Part shown: piece after piece, positions 16,515 to 25,790 of the stretch
How the letters are laid out: the number at the start of each line of letters is the position of its first letter
Position numbering within the stretch: the stretch's first letter is position 1
NCBI RefSeq assembly: GCF_014650575.1
Contig: NZ_BMVF01000004.1
Location: 420,234-484,233 of the forward strand
Source of the DNA: Streptomyces naganishii JCM 4654
Lineage (GTDB): Bacteria > Actinomycetota > Actinomycetes > Streptomycetales > Streptomycetaceae
Direction: 5' to 3'
DNA length: 64,000 bases
Made by a program: the position numbers and the translations under genes
The notes under the pieces: generated by a model
What the model saw: the letters and a program-made list of their open reading frames with translations, nothing else
The model's database searches: none
What the model was told of the DNA's origin: nothing

Positions 16515-16752
16515 GACCCATTGTGGAAGCGGTCACCGGGGCGGGGACACGGGTGCGCGGCGGCGGGTACGAGTGCGCGCCGCACACACCGTGTGCGCCG
16601 GGCGCGTCCCGTGCGTGACGCGCGCCGGGCGCTCCGTACGACCCGCGCGTCGCGCCCGTCCGACCCGCCCATCGCGCCCGTGCGGCCCCTCGTCGGCCCG
16701 CGGGACGGCACGCGTCAGGCGTGTTTGCCGCCGCTCGGGACACCCGGACAGC

Positions 16753-17883
16753 ATGAACCGTCTGCACCTTCCCGGTCACCGGGATCATTCCAGCGGCAAG
16801 GACGCCCCCGCCCGCGCCGGGGACGAGGGGCGAGCACCCGCGCGCGGCGCGGAGCGGGAGCCGGAACGGGAGCCGGAACGGGCCACGGAGCCCGAGGCCG
16901 TCGGCCCTGACCCGTCGGCCGAGGCGGAGGCCCCGGACTCCCCCACCGACCTGCCCGGACGGTCCTGGCTGGCGGTGTTCCGCAGGGTCCTCAAGGAGTT
17001 CCAGGACGACGAACTGACCGACCGCGCCGCCGCGCTGACGTACTACGGTGTGCTGTCGCTGTTCCCGGCACTGCTGGTCCTGGTCTCCCTGCTCGGCGTC
17101 GCCGGCCAGTCGGCCACCCAGCAGGTGCTGAACAACCTGCGCAAGCTCGCCCCCGGCTCCGCGCGCGACATCATCACCAACGCGGTGCACCAGTTGCAGA
17201 ACCACGCGGGCGTCGGTTCCCTGCTGGCCGTCGTGGGCCTGCTGGGCGCGGTGTGGTCGGCGTCGGGCTACGTCGCCGCGTTCATCCGTGCCGCCAACGC
17301 GGTCTACGACGTGCCCGAGGGGCGCCCGGTGTGGAAGGTGCTGCCGCTGCGGCTGGCGCTGACCGTGAGCCTGATGCTGCTGGCCGTCGCCAGTTCGCTG
17401 ATCGTCGTCTTCACCGGCACCCTGGCCCGGCAGGCCGGCACGGCGCTCGGCCTGGGCGACGCGGGCCTGACCGCGTGGTCCATCGCGAAGTGGCCGGTGC
17501 TGGTCGTTCTGGTCACGATGATGATCGCGCTGCTGTACTGGGCCACGCCCAACGCCAAGGTGCGGGGCGTCCGGTGGATCACCCCGGGCAGCCTGCTGGC
17601 CCTGCTGATCTGGCTGGCCGCCTCCGCGGGCTTCGCCTTCTACGTGGCGAACTTCGGCTCGTACAACAAGACGTACGGCACCCTGGCCGGCGTCATCGTC
17701 TTCCTCGTGTGGCTGTGGGTCACGAACCTGGCCATCCTGCTCGGCCTGGAGTTCGACGCCGAGATGGCCCGGCAGAGGGTGATCGACGGCGGCCACCCGG
17801 CGGACAGCGAGCCCTATGTGGAACCGCGGGACACCCGCACCTGGGACGAGCAGGACCAGCGGCGTATGGAGGACGGCTGCTGA
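16753..17883 (+). CDS. YihY/BrkB-family inner membrane protein
   Basis: A 376-residue protein from ATG 16753. Residues 1-65 are hydrophilic and rich in repeated REPE/REPER charge clusters. The YihY/BrkB domain follows with six predicted spans: AAALTYYGVLSLFPALLVL (TM1), a GVGSLLAVVGLLGAVWSASG span, two central spans, and a terminal pair ending WLWVTNLAILLGLEFDAEMAR. The C-terminal tail is acidic. The family is sometimes misnamed ribonuclease BN; it is a membrane protein of unclear transport role. It is monocistronic by spacing. Confidence 0.88.
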   Translation: MNRLHLPGHRDHSSGKDAPARAGDEGRAPARGAEREPEREPERATEPEAVGPDPSAEAEAPDSPTDLPGRSWLAVFRRVLKEFQDDELTDRAAALTYYGVLSLFPALLVLVSLLGVAGQSATQQVLNNLRKLAPGSARDIITNAVHQLQNHAGVGSLLAVVGLLGAVWSASGYVAAFIRAANAVYDVPEGRPVWKVLPLRLALTVSLMLLAVASSLIVVFTGTLARQAGTALGLGDAGLTAWSIAKWPVLVVLVTMMIALLYWATPNAKVRGVRWITPGSLLALLIWLAASAGFAFYVANFGSYNKTYGTLAGVIVFLVWLWVTNLAILLGLEFDAEMARQRVIDGGHPADSEPYVEPRDTRTWDEQDQRRMEDGC

Positions 17884-17955
17884 GCGGCCGCGCGGTCGCC
17901 CGGCCGGCAGGCGTACGGTCACATGGCCGCCGAGCCCCTGGGGTACCCGGCGGCC

Positions 17956-18318
17956 ATGACCCCTCACCGCGACACCCCCGATTCCCCCGACGACCGGCGC
18001 GGCACCCAGCGGAGCGCGCCGGACCAGCAGAGCGAAATGGAGCGGAGGGAGGAGGAGCGCGCCGCTTCCCGTCCCTTCGACTACCCGTATCCGGAGCGGC
18101 ACGCCAATGTGCGCGCCACCCGGCACATCAGCCGTGAGCAGGCCGACGCGGACAGCACGCCCGGCGTCCGCGGCGGCTACGGCACGACCAGCGGAGGCCA
18201 GCCCGGCGCCCGCAGCGGCGTCCGGCCGGGCGCCGACGACGGCAGCGAGGAGGCGGGCTACCCGGACACCATCGCGGGCGCCGAACCCCACCCCGGCGAG
18301 GGCGAGGAGAGCCCGTAG
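17956..18318 (+). CDS. Small hydrophilic hypothetical protein
   Basis: About 120 residues from ATG 17956; an in-frame ATG at 17923 is the alternative and neither has a good ribosome site. The chain is disordered-looking, rich in Asp, Arg, Gly and Pro, with a charged stretch SEMERREEERAASRPFDYPYP and a conserved-looking HANVRATRHISREQADAD. There are no membrane or catalytic motifs. Codon bias is normal for the genome, which supports it being real. The strong hairpin downstream also suggests transcription. I do not recognise the family. Confidence 0.6.
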   Translation: MTPHRDTPDSPDDRRGTQRSAPDQQSEMERREEERAASRPFDYPYPERHANVRATRHISREQADADSTPGVRGGYGTTSGGQPGARSGVRPGADDGSEEAGYPDTIAGAEPHPGEGEESP

Positions 18319-18351
18319 CCTGCCACCCCGGCCGCCCGGGCCCTTGACGCG

Positions 18352-18388
18352 AACGAGCCGCGCCCCTTGGCAGGGGGCGCGGCTCGTT
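18352..18388. terminator. Bidirectional terminator between convergent genes
   Basis: A perfect 15-bp stem (AACGAGCCGCGCCCC at 18352 pairing with 18374-18388) with a 7-nt loop, flanked by TTCC. It separates the small hypothetical gene from the convergent chaplin gene. Confidence 0.85.
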
Positions 18389-18460
18389 CCGCCGGGCGGC
18401 CGGTGCGGTGCCCGCACCGGCCGGGGCCGTCCTTGCGCGTGACTCGTCGTGCGTCGCTCG

Positions 18461-18694
18461 CTACTTGCTCATGCACACGTTGCCGACGGCCGGGTTGAGC
18501 GCGCCGAGCACGTTGACCGTGTTGCCGCACAGGTTCAGGCCGAGGTCGACGGGGATCTGGATGACGTTGCCGGAGAGGACACCGGGGTTCCCGGCGGAAA
18601 CGGCGTTCGCGCCGGTGTCGGCGGCCGCCGTTCCCGCGCACGTCATCAGGGCCGCACCGGCCAGAACCGCGGCGGCGGTCATACGGATCCGCAT
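18461..18694 (-). CDS. Short chaplin (secreted hydrophobic surface protein)
   Basis: A 77-residue preprotein. Residues 1-25 form a Sec signal peptide ending at an AAA site. The mature part is one chaplin domain: AVSAGNPGVLSGNVIQIPV, then NLCGNTVNVLGALNPAVGN and a final VCMSK, with the two cysteines that form the disulfide in short chaplins. Short chaplins assemble into amyloid-like films that coat aerial hyphae and lower surface tension. There is no sortase motif. The ribosome site is AGGAG before ATG 18694. It is a lone chaplin gene, with no rodlin gene nearby. Confidence 0.95.
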   Translation of the reverse strand: MRIRMTAAAVLAGAALMTCAGTAAADTGANAVSAGNPGVLSGNVIQIPVDLGLNLCGNTVNVLGALNPAVGNVCMSK

Positions 18695-19116
18695 GGAAAG
18701 CTCCTGTCGTTCGTCGGAACATGTGGTTCCACCGTGAGGTCCCGTCGAGCCTTAGGACAGCGACCAGAGGCCGAACGGAGTAGGACTGTCAGCCTCCCAG
18801 GGCGGGAATGGACCGAACGGGGAAGCCGGAAGGCCTCCCGCGCCGCCCGCGAAGCGCCGTCAACGCGACTCCCGCGCCGCGCCCACCGCCCGGGCCCGCG
18901 GCCGGACGGACGGACCCTGCGGCGCGCAGCGCCGCGCAACCGGGCCGGCCCCGCGCTGACCTCCACGGACACCCGCCCCCCGCCGCCGCCCGGGGCACTT
19001 CGGGCGGGCCGCGCCACAGCCGCCGGACCTGGCCGGCACGGGCCCCCGCGCCACCGATCATGATCCGCGTTGGCGATACTGGGAGCCGACCTCCGACCTC
19101 GCCCGCAGATTGGCCC
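18695..19116. other. Gap of 422 bp upstream of hypothetical gene 19117
   Basis: Between the divergent chaplin and the gene at 19117. It is GC-rich, with overlapping shadow frames of Arg/Pro/Ala composition on both strands. I see no convincing gene, palindrome or promoter beyond the chaplin ribosome site. Confidence 0.5.
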
Positions 19117-20376
19117 ATGTCGAACTCTCCCGCCTCCCGCACCACGATCCCGCCCACGGTGTGGCCGGCCCGCGGCCGCCATGCCGGGCCGGCCGCCGAG
19201 GACGCCGTACGGCGCCGCCTCGCCGGACTCCAGGCCGCCGGGGTGCTCCACAGTCATGTGGAGCCCGACGACGTCGACCCGGCGCAGGGCCATGTCTTCG
19301 AGGCCCGCTGGGTGGTGCCGGACGAGGTGACGGTGCGCGCCCGGCTCGCCCTGTTCCCTCCCGCCGGCCCGGGCGAGGACCGGGAGTGGGTGCTGGTCGC
19401 GGAGGCGGAACGGCCCTGGGAGCCGCACTGGCCCTCCCCCGCCACGATGTTCTGGCCGCCGGAACCCGACGCGGGCTGGGACCGCGAGGCGGTCACCGGG
19501 CTGCCCCTGGGCGATGTCAGCCACCTGCCGGACGACGACAAGGACCTGCGGCGCGTGCTGCGGCACGCGCTCCGGGACACCTGGGCCGTCCACGTCGTCG
19601 TCCACGAGGCCATGACCCCCGACGAGCGCGGCCGCCCGGCCCTGGTGCGGCTGCTGCCCGAGGGGCTGCGGCACCGGGTCGTGGAGCACCGCGCGGCGCC
19701 GCACCGCCTGCGGGCCGTCAACTGGGTGCTGGACGACTTCGGCACCCGGGTGCCGCGCGGCGGCGCGGTGGTCCTGCCGGGCAGCCCGCCGCCGGCCGGC
19801 CACGACGCGCGGGAGTTCTCCGTGCGCAGCGTGTTCCTGGACGGCAGCGAGCCCACCGAACTCCTCGACGCCGTCACGCGTTTCGCCGCGCTGCCGCGGC
19901 CGCTGCCGCCCGGGGCCGGCGACGCCCTGAACGCGCTGCGGGAGCAGTGGCACCTGCGGACGCTGGAGGAGGAACTGGCGCGGGCGCGCGAGTTCGTGAC
20001 CATGTACTCCGAGGCCCTCGACGCCATGACGAAGTCCCGCGACCTCTACCGCGACGCGGCCGAGCGCGCCCACGAGGCCCTGGCCGCGTACCAGGAAGCG
20101 GGGGCCGGCAGGATCCCGCCCGCGAGGAGGCGGGCGCGCGCGGCCACGGGATCGCCTTTCCAGCAGCTGGCCCGCGGCCTGGAGCGGCTCAGGGGCACGG
20201 CACTGTCCCTGCGGCCGGGAGCCGGGCCCCTGACCGCGGACACCGAGGGCACGGCCGCCGCCGGCGGGAAGGGCCCCGGCAGCGCGGAACCGGCGGCGGC
20301 CGGCGGGCCGGCGCCCGAGGCGCCTGAGGCCCCCGCCGCCGGTGACCCCGCCGCCCGCTCGTCGGGCGACGGCTGA
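19117..20376 (+). CDS. Hypothetical protein with C-terminal coiled coil
   Basis: About 419 residues if translated from ATG 19117. The frame is open much further upstream, but that part is low-complexity Arg/Pro sequence. The middle has a folded, mixed alpha/beta look (VEPDDVDPAQGHVFEARWVV, WVLVAEAERPWEPHW, VRSVFLDGSEPTELLDAV). Around residues 270-335 a heptad-rich helix, LREQWHLRTLEEELARAREF onward, predicts a coiled coil. The tail is Ala/Pro/Gly rich. No enzyme motif or membrane segment is seen and I do not recognise a family. It precedes the molybdenum hydroxylase genes by 104 bp, without obvious coupling. Confidence 0.6.
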   Translation: MSNSPASRTTIPPTVWPARGRHAGPAAEDAVRRRLAGLQAAGVLHSHVEPDDVDPAQGHVFEARWVVPDEVTVRARLALFPPAGPGEDREWVLVAEAERPWEPHWPSPATMFWPPEPDAGWDREAVTGLPLGDVSHLPDDDKDLRRVLRHALRDTWAVHVVVHEAMTPDERGRPALVRLLPEGLRHRVVEHRAAPHRLRAVNWVLDDFGTRVPRGGAVVLPGSPPPAGHDAREFSVRSVFLDGSEPTELLDAVTRFAALPRPLPPGAGDALNALREQWHLRTLEEELARAREFVTMYSEALDAMTKSRDLYRDAAERAHEALAAYQEAGAGRIPPARRRARAATGSPFQQLARGLERLRGTALSLRPGAGPLTADTEGTAAAGGKGPGSAEPAAAGGPAPEAPEAPAAGDPAARSSGDG

Positions 20377-20480
20377 ACCGCCGCCCCACGCCGTCCGGCC
20401 GGCCCCGGACGTGTCAGCCGCCGCAGCCTGGATACGCGGGTCGCACGGCACCACGGCGCGTCCGGAAGGTCATCCACGTC

Positions 20481-21125
20481 ATGGGCAGCGACATGCACGA
20501 CAGCACGAGCGGCGGACCGAGCGGCGGAGGCGGCGGCGCCCCGCGCGGAGCGGGTGCCGGGCCGCCGCCCGAGCACCGGTCCGCGACGACCCTGCGGGTC
20601 AACGGCAAGCCCCACACCCTCCTCGTCGACCACCGGCGCGTCCTGCTGGACGTCCTGCGCGAGGACCTGGATCTCACCGGCTCGAAGAAGGGCTGCGACC
20701 ACGGGCAGTGCGGGGCCTGCACCGTGCTCGTGGACGGGCGCCGGATGAACAGCTGTCTGCTGCTCGCGGTGTCCCTGGACGGCAGCGAGATCACCACCAT
20801 CGAGGGCCTGGCCGGCGACGGCGAGGAGCTGCACCCGCTCCAGCGGGCCTTCCTCGACCGCGACGCCTTCCAGTGCGGCTACTGCACACCCGGCCAGATC
20901 TGCTCCGCGGCCGGCGCCATGAGCGAGGCCGCGGCCGGCCACCCCTCCCACGTCACCGACCCGGCGCTGCCGTCCGGCCGGCCGGTCCCCCTTGACCGTG
21001 CGGAGATCCGGGAACGCCTCAGCGGCAACCTGTGCCGGTGCGGCGCCTACCCGCGCATCGTCGAGGCGGTACGGGACGCGGCCGGACAGGACGCGGCCGG
21101 GCGGACCGAGGGCGTGATCCGGTGA
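20481..21125 (+). CDS. Molybdenum hydroxylase small subunit, 2x[2Fe-2S] (PaoA/XdhA-like)
   Basis: A 214-residue electron-transfer subunit. The first 35 residues are Gly/Pro rich with no twin-arginine signal, so unlike E. coli PaoA it should stay in the cytosol. The plant-type [2Fe-2S] motif GCDHGQCGACTVLVDG with a following Cys, and the second cluster CGYCTPGQIC with CRCG, are intact. Together with the next two genes it forms an XdhABC/PaoABC-type hydroxylase that oxidises aldehydes or purine-like heterocycles. It overlaps the FAD subunit gene by GTGA. Confidence 0.93.
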   Translation: MGSDMHDSTSGGPSGGGGGAPRGAGAGPPPEHRSATTLRVNGKPHTLLVDHRRVLLDVLREDLDLTGSKKGCDHGQCGACTVLVDGRRMNSCLLLAVSLDGSEITTIEGLAGDGEELHPLQRAFLDRDAFQCGYCTPGQICSAAGAMSEAAAGHPSHVTDPALPSGRPVPLDRAEIRERLSGNLCRCGAYPRIVEAVRDAAGQDAAGRTEGVIR

Positions 21126-22114
21126 GGTCGTTCGGATACGTACGGGCCACGAGCGTCGAGGAGGCGGCGCGGGCGTTCGCGGCGCGGCCCGGCGCACGCT
21201 ACCTGGGCGGCGGCACCAACCTCGTGGACCTGATGAAGCTGGGCGTGGAGCGGCCGGACGTGCTCGTGGACGTCTCCCGGCTGCCCCTGGACCGGGTGGA
21301 GGAGCTGCCCGACGGCTCGCTGCGGGTGGGCGCCACGGTCCGCAACAGCGACCTGGCCGCGCACCCCCTGGTCCGCGACCGCTACCCCGCGCTGTCCCAG
21401 GCGCTGCTGGCGGGCGCCTCCGGCCAGTTGCGCAACGCGGCGACCACCGGCGGCAACCTGCTGCAACGCACCCGCTGCCCCTACTTCCAGGACCTGTCCA
21501 AGCCGTGCAACAAGCGCGAGCCCGGCACCGGCTGCGGCGCCCGCGAGGGGGTGCACCGCGACCACGCGGTGCTGGGCTGGTCCGAGCAGTGCATCGCCAC
21601 GCACCCCTCCGACATGGCCGTGGCCCTGGCCGCCCTGGACGCGCGCGTGGAACTCTACGGCGACGAGGGGGGCCGCGAGGTGCCGGCGGCGGAGTTCCAC
21701 CGGCTGCCCGGGGACCACCCGGAACGGGACACGGTGATCCGGCCGGGCGAGCTGATCACCGGCGTGGTGCTGCCGACGGCCACCGGCCGGGTGCCCTCGG
21801 CCTACCGCAAGGCCCGCGACCGGGCCTCGTACGCGTTCGCGCTGGCGTCGGTGGCGGCGGTGCTGCGGGTGTCGGACGGCGCCGTCGCGCAGGCGGGGCT
21901 CGCCTTCGGTGGCCTGGCCCACCGGCCCTGGCGCGCGGCGCGGGCCGAGGAGGCGCTGGTGGGCGGCCCCGCCACGGCCCAGGCGTTCGAACGCGCCGTC
22001 GACGCCGAGCTCGCCGCGGCCCGGCCCCTGCGGGACAACGCCTACAAGGTGCCGCTCGCCCGCGCCCTCGCCGTGGACGTGCTGACCCGGCTGGCACGGG
22101 CCGGCGCCGCGTGA
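21122..22114 (+). CDS. Molybdenum hydroxylase FAD-binding subunit with extra Cys motif (PaoB-like)
   Basis: A 330-residue FAD subunit from GTG 21122. FAD-binding motifs are RYLGGGTNLVDLMKLG and TTGGNLLQRTRCPYF. The stretch TRCPYFQDLSKPCNKREPG, with CGA and a later EQCIATHPSDMA, supplies the extra cysteines that hold an additional [4Fe-4S] cluster in E. coli PaoB; this separates it from ordinary xanthine dehydrogenases. It passes electrons from the small subunit's clusters to FAD. It is coupled upstream by a 4-bp overlap; a 140-bp repeat-bearing gap precedes the large subunit. Confidence 0.93.
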   Translation: MRSFGYVRATSVEEAARAFAARPGARYLGGGTNLVDLMKLGVERPDVLVDVSRLPLDRVEELPDGSLRVGATVRNSDLAAHPLVRDRYPALSQALLAGASGQLRNAATTGGNLLQRTRCPYFQDLSKPCNKREPGTGCGAREGVHRDHAVLGWSEQCIATHPSDMAVALAALDARVELYGDEGGREVPAAEFHRLPGDHPERDTVIRPGELITGVVLPTATGRVPSAYRKARDRASYAFALASVAAVLRVSDGAVAQAGLAFGGLAHRPWRAARAEEALVGGPATAQAFERAVDAELAAARPLRDNAYKVPLARALAVDVLTRLARAGAA

Positions 22115-22151
22115 CCGGGCCGCAAGCCGGACCTGCGTGCGCCGGCCGGGA

Positions 22152-22225
22152 GCCGGACCGAACCGAGCCGGCCGCAGGCCGGAGCGAACCGAGCCGGCCG
22201 CAAGCCGGACCGAACCGAGCCGAAG
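22152..22225. repeat. 26-bp tandem repeat, three copies
   Basis: Units starting GCCGGACCGAACCGAGCCGG at 22152, 22178 and 22204, nearly identical. They lie inside the operon gap between the FAD and molybdenum subunits. Confidence 0.8.
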
Positions 22226-22254
22226 CGGCACGCCGACCGTCACAGGAGGACCCC

Positions 22255-24372
22255 ATGGCCCCCACCGGTACCTCGCCGGGAACCTCGCTGGGCACTCCCG
22301 CCGAGCGCCGTGAAGGCCGCCTGAAGGTGACCGGCGCGGCCCGTTACGCCGCCGAGCACCCGCTGCCCGGCCGCGCCCACGCCCGGCCCGTGCCCGCCGC
22401 GATCGCCCGGGGCCGGGTGACTGCCGTGGACGCGTCGGCCGCCCTCGCGGTGCCCGGCGTGCTCGCGGTGCTCACCCACGACAACGCCCCCCGGCTCGCG
22501 GATCCCGAGGACGCGACGCTCGCCGTGCTCCAGGATCCGCACGTGCCGCACCGGGGCTGGTTCGTCGCGCTGGTGGTGGCCGAGACGCTGGAGGCGGCCC
22601 GGGCGGGGGCGGCGGCCGTCCGCGTCGAGTACGCCGAGGAGGCCCACGACGTCACGCTCACGGCGGACCACCCGGAGGCCTACGAGCCCGAGGACGCCAA
22701 CGCGGGCCAGCCGGGCGTGCGCGAACACGGCCACCCGGCGAGCGCCTTCGACTCGGCCGAGGTCCGTGTCGACGTGGCGTACGAGGTGCCGCCCCTGCAC
22801 AACCACCCCATGGAACCGCACACCAGCACGGCGCACTGGGACCGGGAGCGCGACCGGCTCACCGTCCACACCTCCAGCCAGGGCGGCACCACCGTGCGCG
22901 ACACGCTCGCCGCACTGTTCGGGCTGCCCGAGGACCGGATCACCGTGGTGGCCGACCACGTCGGCGGGGGCTTCGGCTCCAAGGGCACCCCGCGCCCCGA
23001 CGTCGTACTGGCCACGATGGCCTCGCGGCACACCGGCCGTCCGGTGACCGTGGCCCTGCCCCGGCGGTTCATGCCGGCCGTCGTCGGGCACCGGGCGCCC
23101 ACGCTGCACCGCGTCCGGATGGGCGCGACGGCCGACGGCCGCCTGACCTCGCTGACCCACGAGGTCGCCACGTACACCTCGCGCGTCAAGGAGTTCGTCG
23201 AGCAGGCCGCGGTCCCCGCGCGCGTCATGTACGCCGCGCCGCACAGCCGTACCGCCCACCGTGTCGTACCGCTCGACGTGCCCACCCCGTCGTGGATGCG
23301 CGCGCCCGGCGAGGCGCCCGGGATGTACGTGCTGGAGTCCGCCGTGGACGAGCTGGCGACCGAGCTCGGCATGGACCCGGTGGAGCTGCGGATCCGCAAC
23401 GAGCCCGACCGCGAGCCGGACACCGGCAAGCCGTTCAGCAGCCGCCATCTCGTGGAGTGCCTGCGGGAGGGCGCCCGACGCTTCGGGTGGGCGCGGCGCG
23501 ATCCGCGGCCCGGGTCCCGCGCCGAGGGCCCGCTGCTGATCGGCACGGGCGTGGCCGCGGCCACCTATCCCGTGCAGGTCGCCGCGTCCACCGCCGAGGC
23601 GCGGGCGCTGCCCGACGGCTCCTTCGTGGTGCGGATCAACGCCACCGACATCGGCACCGGGGCCCGTACCGTGCTGGCCCAGGTCGCGGCGGACTCCCTC
23701 GGGGTGTCGCTGGAGCGGGTGCGGACCGAGGTGGGCAGCAGCGACCTGCCCTCGGCACCGCTGGCGGGCGGCTCCTCGGGCACCGCCTCCTGGGGCTGGG
23801 CCGTGCACGAGGCGTGCGTACGGCTGGCGGCACGGCTCGCCGACCACGCCGGGCCGCCGCCGGGGACCGGGCTGAGCGCCCGCGCGGACACCGCGGGCCA
23901 GGCCGACGCGGAGAGCTCCTACGCGCGCCACGCCTTCGGGGCGCACTTCGCCGAGGCCGCCGTGGACACGGTCACCGGGGAGGTCCGGGTGCGCAGGATG
24001 CTCGGCGTCTTCGCGGCCGGGCGCATCCTCAACGCCCGTACCGCGCGCTCCCAGTTCATCGGCGGCATGATCATGGGGCTCGGCATGGCGCTGACCGAGG
24101 GCAGCACGATGGACGCGGCCTTCGGCGACTTCGCGGAGTCGGACCTGGCGTCGTACCACGTGCCGGTGAACGCCGACGTGCCCGAGATCGAGGCCCACTG
24201 GATCGAGGAGGCCGACACCCACCTCAACCCCATGGGCAGCAAGGGAATCGGGGAGATCGGCATCGTCGGCAGCGCGGCCGCCGTCGGCAACGCCGTCCAC
24301 CACGCCACGGGCGTCCGCTTCCGCCGGCCGCCCCTGACGCCGGACAAGGTGCTGAGCGGGCTGGCGGGTTGA
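22255..24372 (+). CDS. Molybdopterin-binding large subunit of aldehyde/xanthine-type hydroxylase (PaoC-like)
   Basis: A 705-residue catalytic subunit starting at ATG 22255 behind CAGGAGGA. It has the N-terminal aldehyde oxidase a/b hammerhead domain (GRLKVTGAARYAAEHPLPG), the Moco-contact motif VGGGFGSKG (about residue 240), MRAPGEAPGMYVLES, and the active-site glutamate in GSKGIGEIG near the C-terminus. The length fits the short PaoC/YagR type rather than xanthine dehydrogenase XdhB. No XdhC/PaoD-like maturation chaperone is seen nearby. The likely substrates are aromatic or aliphatic aldehydes, by analogy with PaoABC. Confidence 0.93.
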   Translation: MAPTGTSPGTSLGTPAERREGRLKVTGAARYAAEHPLPGRAHARPVPAAIARGRVTAVDASAALAVPGVLAVLTHDNAPRLADPEDATLAVLQDPHVPHRGWFVALVVAETLEAARAGAAAVRVEYAEEAHDVTLTADHPEAYEPEDANAGQPGVREHGHPASAFDSAEVRVDVAYEVPPLHNHPMEPHTSTAHWDRERDRLTVHTSSQGGTTVRDTLAALFGLPEDRITVVADHVGGGFGSKGTPRPDVVLATMASRHTGRPVTVALPRRFMPAVVGHRAPTLHRVRMGATADGRLTSLTHEVATYTSRVKEFVEQAAVPARVMYAAPHSRTAHRVVPLDVPTPSWMRAPGEAPGMYVLESAVDELATELGMDPVELRIRNEPDREPDTGKPFSSRHLVECLREGARRFGWARRDPRPGSRAEGPLLIGTGVAAATYPVQVAASTAEARALPDGSFVVRINATDIGTGARTVLAQVAADSLGVSLERVRTEVGSSDLPSAPLAGGSSGTASWGWAVHEACVRLAARLADHAGPPPGTGLSARADTAGQADAESSYARHAFGAHFAEAAVDTVTGEVRVRRMLGVFAAGRILNARTARSQFIGGMIMGLGMALTEGSTMDAAFGDFAESDLASYHVPVNADVPEIEAHWIEEADTHLNPMGSKGIGEIGIVGSAAAVGNAVHHATGVRFRRPPLTPDKVLSGLAG

Positions 24373-24451
24373 GCACGCCTCGGCACGCGGGCACGCGGGC
24401 GCACGCGTCCGCCGGCACGCGGGTGCGGGACGGCGGATGCGTGCGTCGTGT

Positions 24452-25537
24452 TCAGTCCGTGGGGCCGGTGGGTTCCATCGGCCGCGGCGGCGGGTGCCGT
24501 TCGGCGACGTGGACCATGAGCAGCAGGGAGAGGGCGGCCAGACAGGCCAGGCTGGCGCAGGCGGCGGTGAGGCCCGCGCTCCACGGCGGGGCCACCGTGA
24601 TCGCCAGGGAGCGGTTCAGCTCCGCGGAGGCGAACCTGCCCTCGAAGTAGCCGATCCCCGCCAGCAGGGCGGGCAGCACCGCGCCCGCGACCAGGACCAC
24701 GACGCCGGCGCGCAGCACCAGCAGCAGGGCCAGGGCGCCGCACAGCGCGGAGACGGCGAGGGTGAGCACGTAGACGACGAGGGAGGCGCCGTCCCGGCGC
24801 ACGGGGAAGTAGGCGGCGCCGCAGACCACGAGGGCCGCGGCGGCGAGCCATCCCGGCCAGAAGAGCGGCCGTGCCGCCGGTCCCGTCGTCTGCCCGGTCG
24901 GTACGACCGGTTCGGCGTCCGGCAGGAGGGCTGTGGCCGTCAGGCCGGCCAGCCGCTCCGGTGCCGCCGGCGCCGGTGTCATGGCCGGCGGTCCGTCCGC
25001 GGCGCCCTGGTGCGGGGGGCGGTGGTACACGTCCCGGGTCAGCCGGCCGATCAGCTCGACGAGTTCCTCGACGGGCCGGCCGGCCGCGGCGGCGCGGACC
25101 GCCTCACGGCCGCAGTGCGGCTGCTGCGGCGCCCGGTGCAGCAGCGCCACCAGCCGGGAGACGTCCTCCACGCAGCGGCTGGCCACCGCGGTGCGGATCG
25201 TGTCGTCGGCGCTGTCGGCGGCGCGCGGCGGCCGGGTCAGCTCGGCGACCAGGCGGGCCACGTCCTCCACGGGGCGGTCGACGGCCACCGCGCGCAGCAC
25301 GTGGCCGGCGGCGTCCGGGTAGTCCGCGGAGTCCTGGAGCAGGGTGACGAGCCGGACGACCTCCTCGAGGGAGCGGTCGCCGACGGCGGCCCGTACCAGG
25401 CCGCGCACCGCGTCACCGTCGCCGAGGTCGCCCTCGCCGCCGCCCACGAGCCCGCCGGGCGGACCCGCCCAGTGGATCTCCTCGGTGAAGGCGATGACGG
25501 ACTGGTCCGACTGGGGTGGTGAAGAGCGGGTGGTCAT
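24452..25537 (-). CDS. Membrane protein with four 34-residue helical repeats
   Basis: A 361-residue protein. Residues 41-172 hold four tandem repeats of about 34 residues (starting near 41, 75, 109 and 143) with consensus RAAVxxRxVEDVxRLVxLL, for example AVAVDRPVEDVARLVAEL and AVASRCVEDVSRLVALL. A Pro/Ala linker follows, then four to five membrane spans from about 222 to 345. The repeat block probably forms a cytosolic helical solenoid. The function is unknown and I know no named family. It is convergent with the hydroxylase operon and divergent from the DUF1232 gene. Confidence 0.75.
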   Translation of the reverse strand: MTTRSSPPQSDQSVIAFTEEIHWAGPPGGLVGGGEGDLGDGDAVRGLVRAAVGDRSLEEVVRLVTLLQDSADYPDAAGHVLRAVAVDRPVEDVARLVAELTRPPRAADSADDTIRTAVASRCVEDVSRLVALLHRAPQQPHCGREAVRAAAAGRPVEELVELIGRLTRDVYHRPPHQGAADGPPAMTPAPAAPERLAGLTATALLPDAEPVVPTGQTTGPAARPLFWPGWLAAAALVVCGAAYFPVRRDGASLVVYVLTLAVSALCGALALLLVLRAGVVVLVAGAVLPALLAGIGYFEGRFASAELNRSLAITVAPPWSAGLTAACASLACLAALSLLLMVHVAERHPPPRPMEPTGPTD

Positions 25538-25790
25538 CTGGGCTCCATGGCAGGGGTGCGGCCGCTTCTGCGCCCCCGAAGCGCGACACGCCTTTTACCC
25601 TGACCATTACTAAGGTCCCGGCCATCGCGGCGCCACCGGGGTGAGGCAGCGGGGTGACGGGGAATCCGACAGAGGCGGGCGTTCCCGCACGCAGCGCCTC
25701 CGTCACACAGAGGTACATTTTTCGAACATCTGTCGCTCCAAGCACATCTGTTACGCATGTCACACATGTCACCGGGAAAGGACGGCATCC

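Noticed and set aside
25715..25760. LexA/SOS box before the DUF1232 gene
   Set aside because: Only the half-site TCGAAC matches; the other arm (GTCGCT) does not fit GTTCGA.
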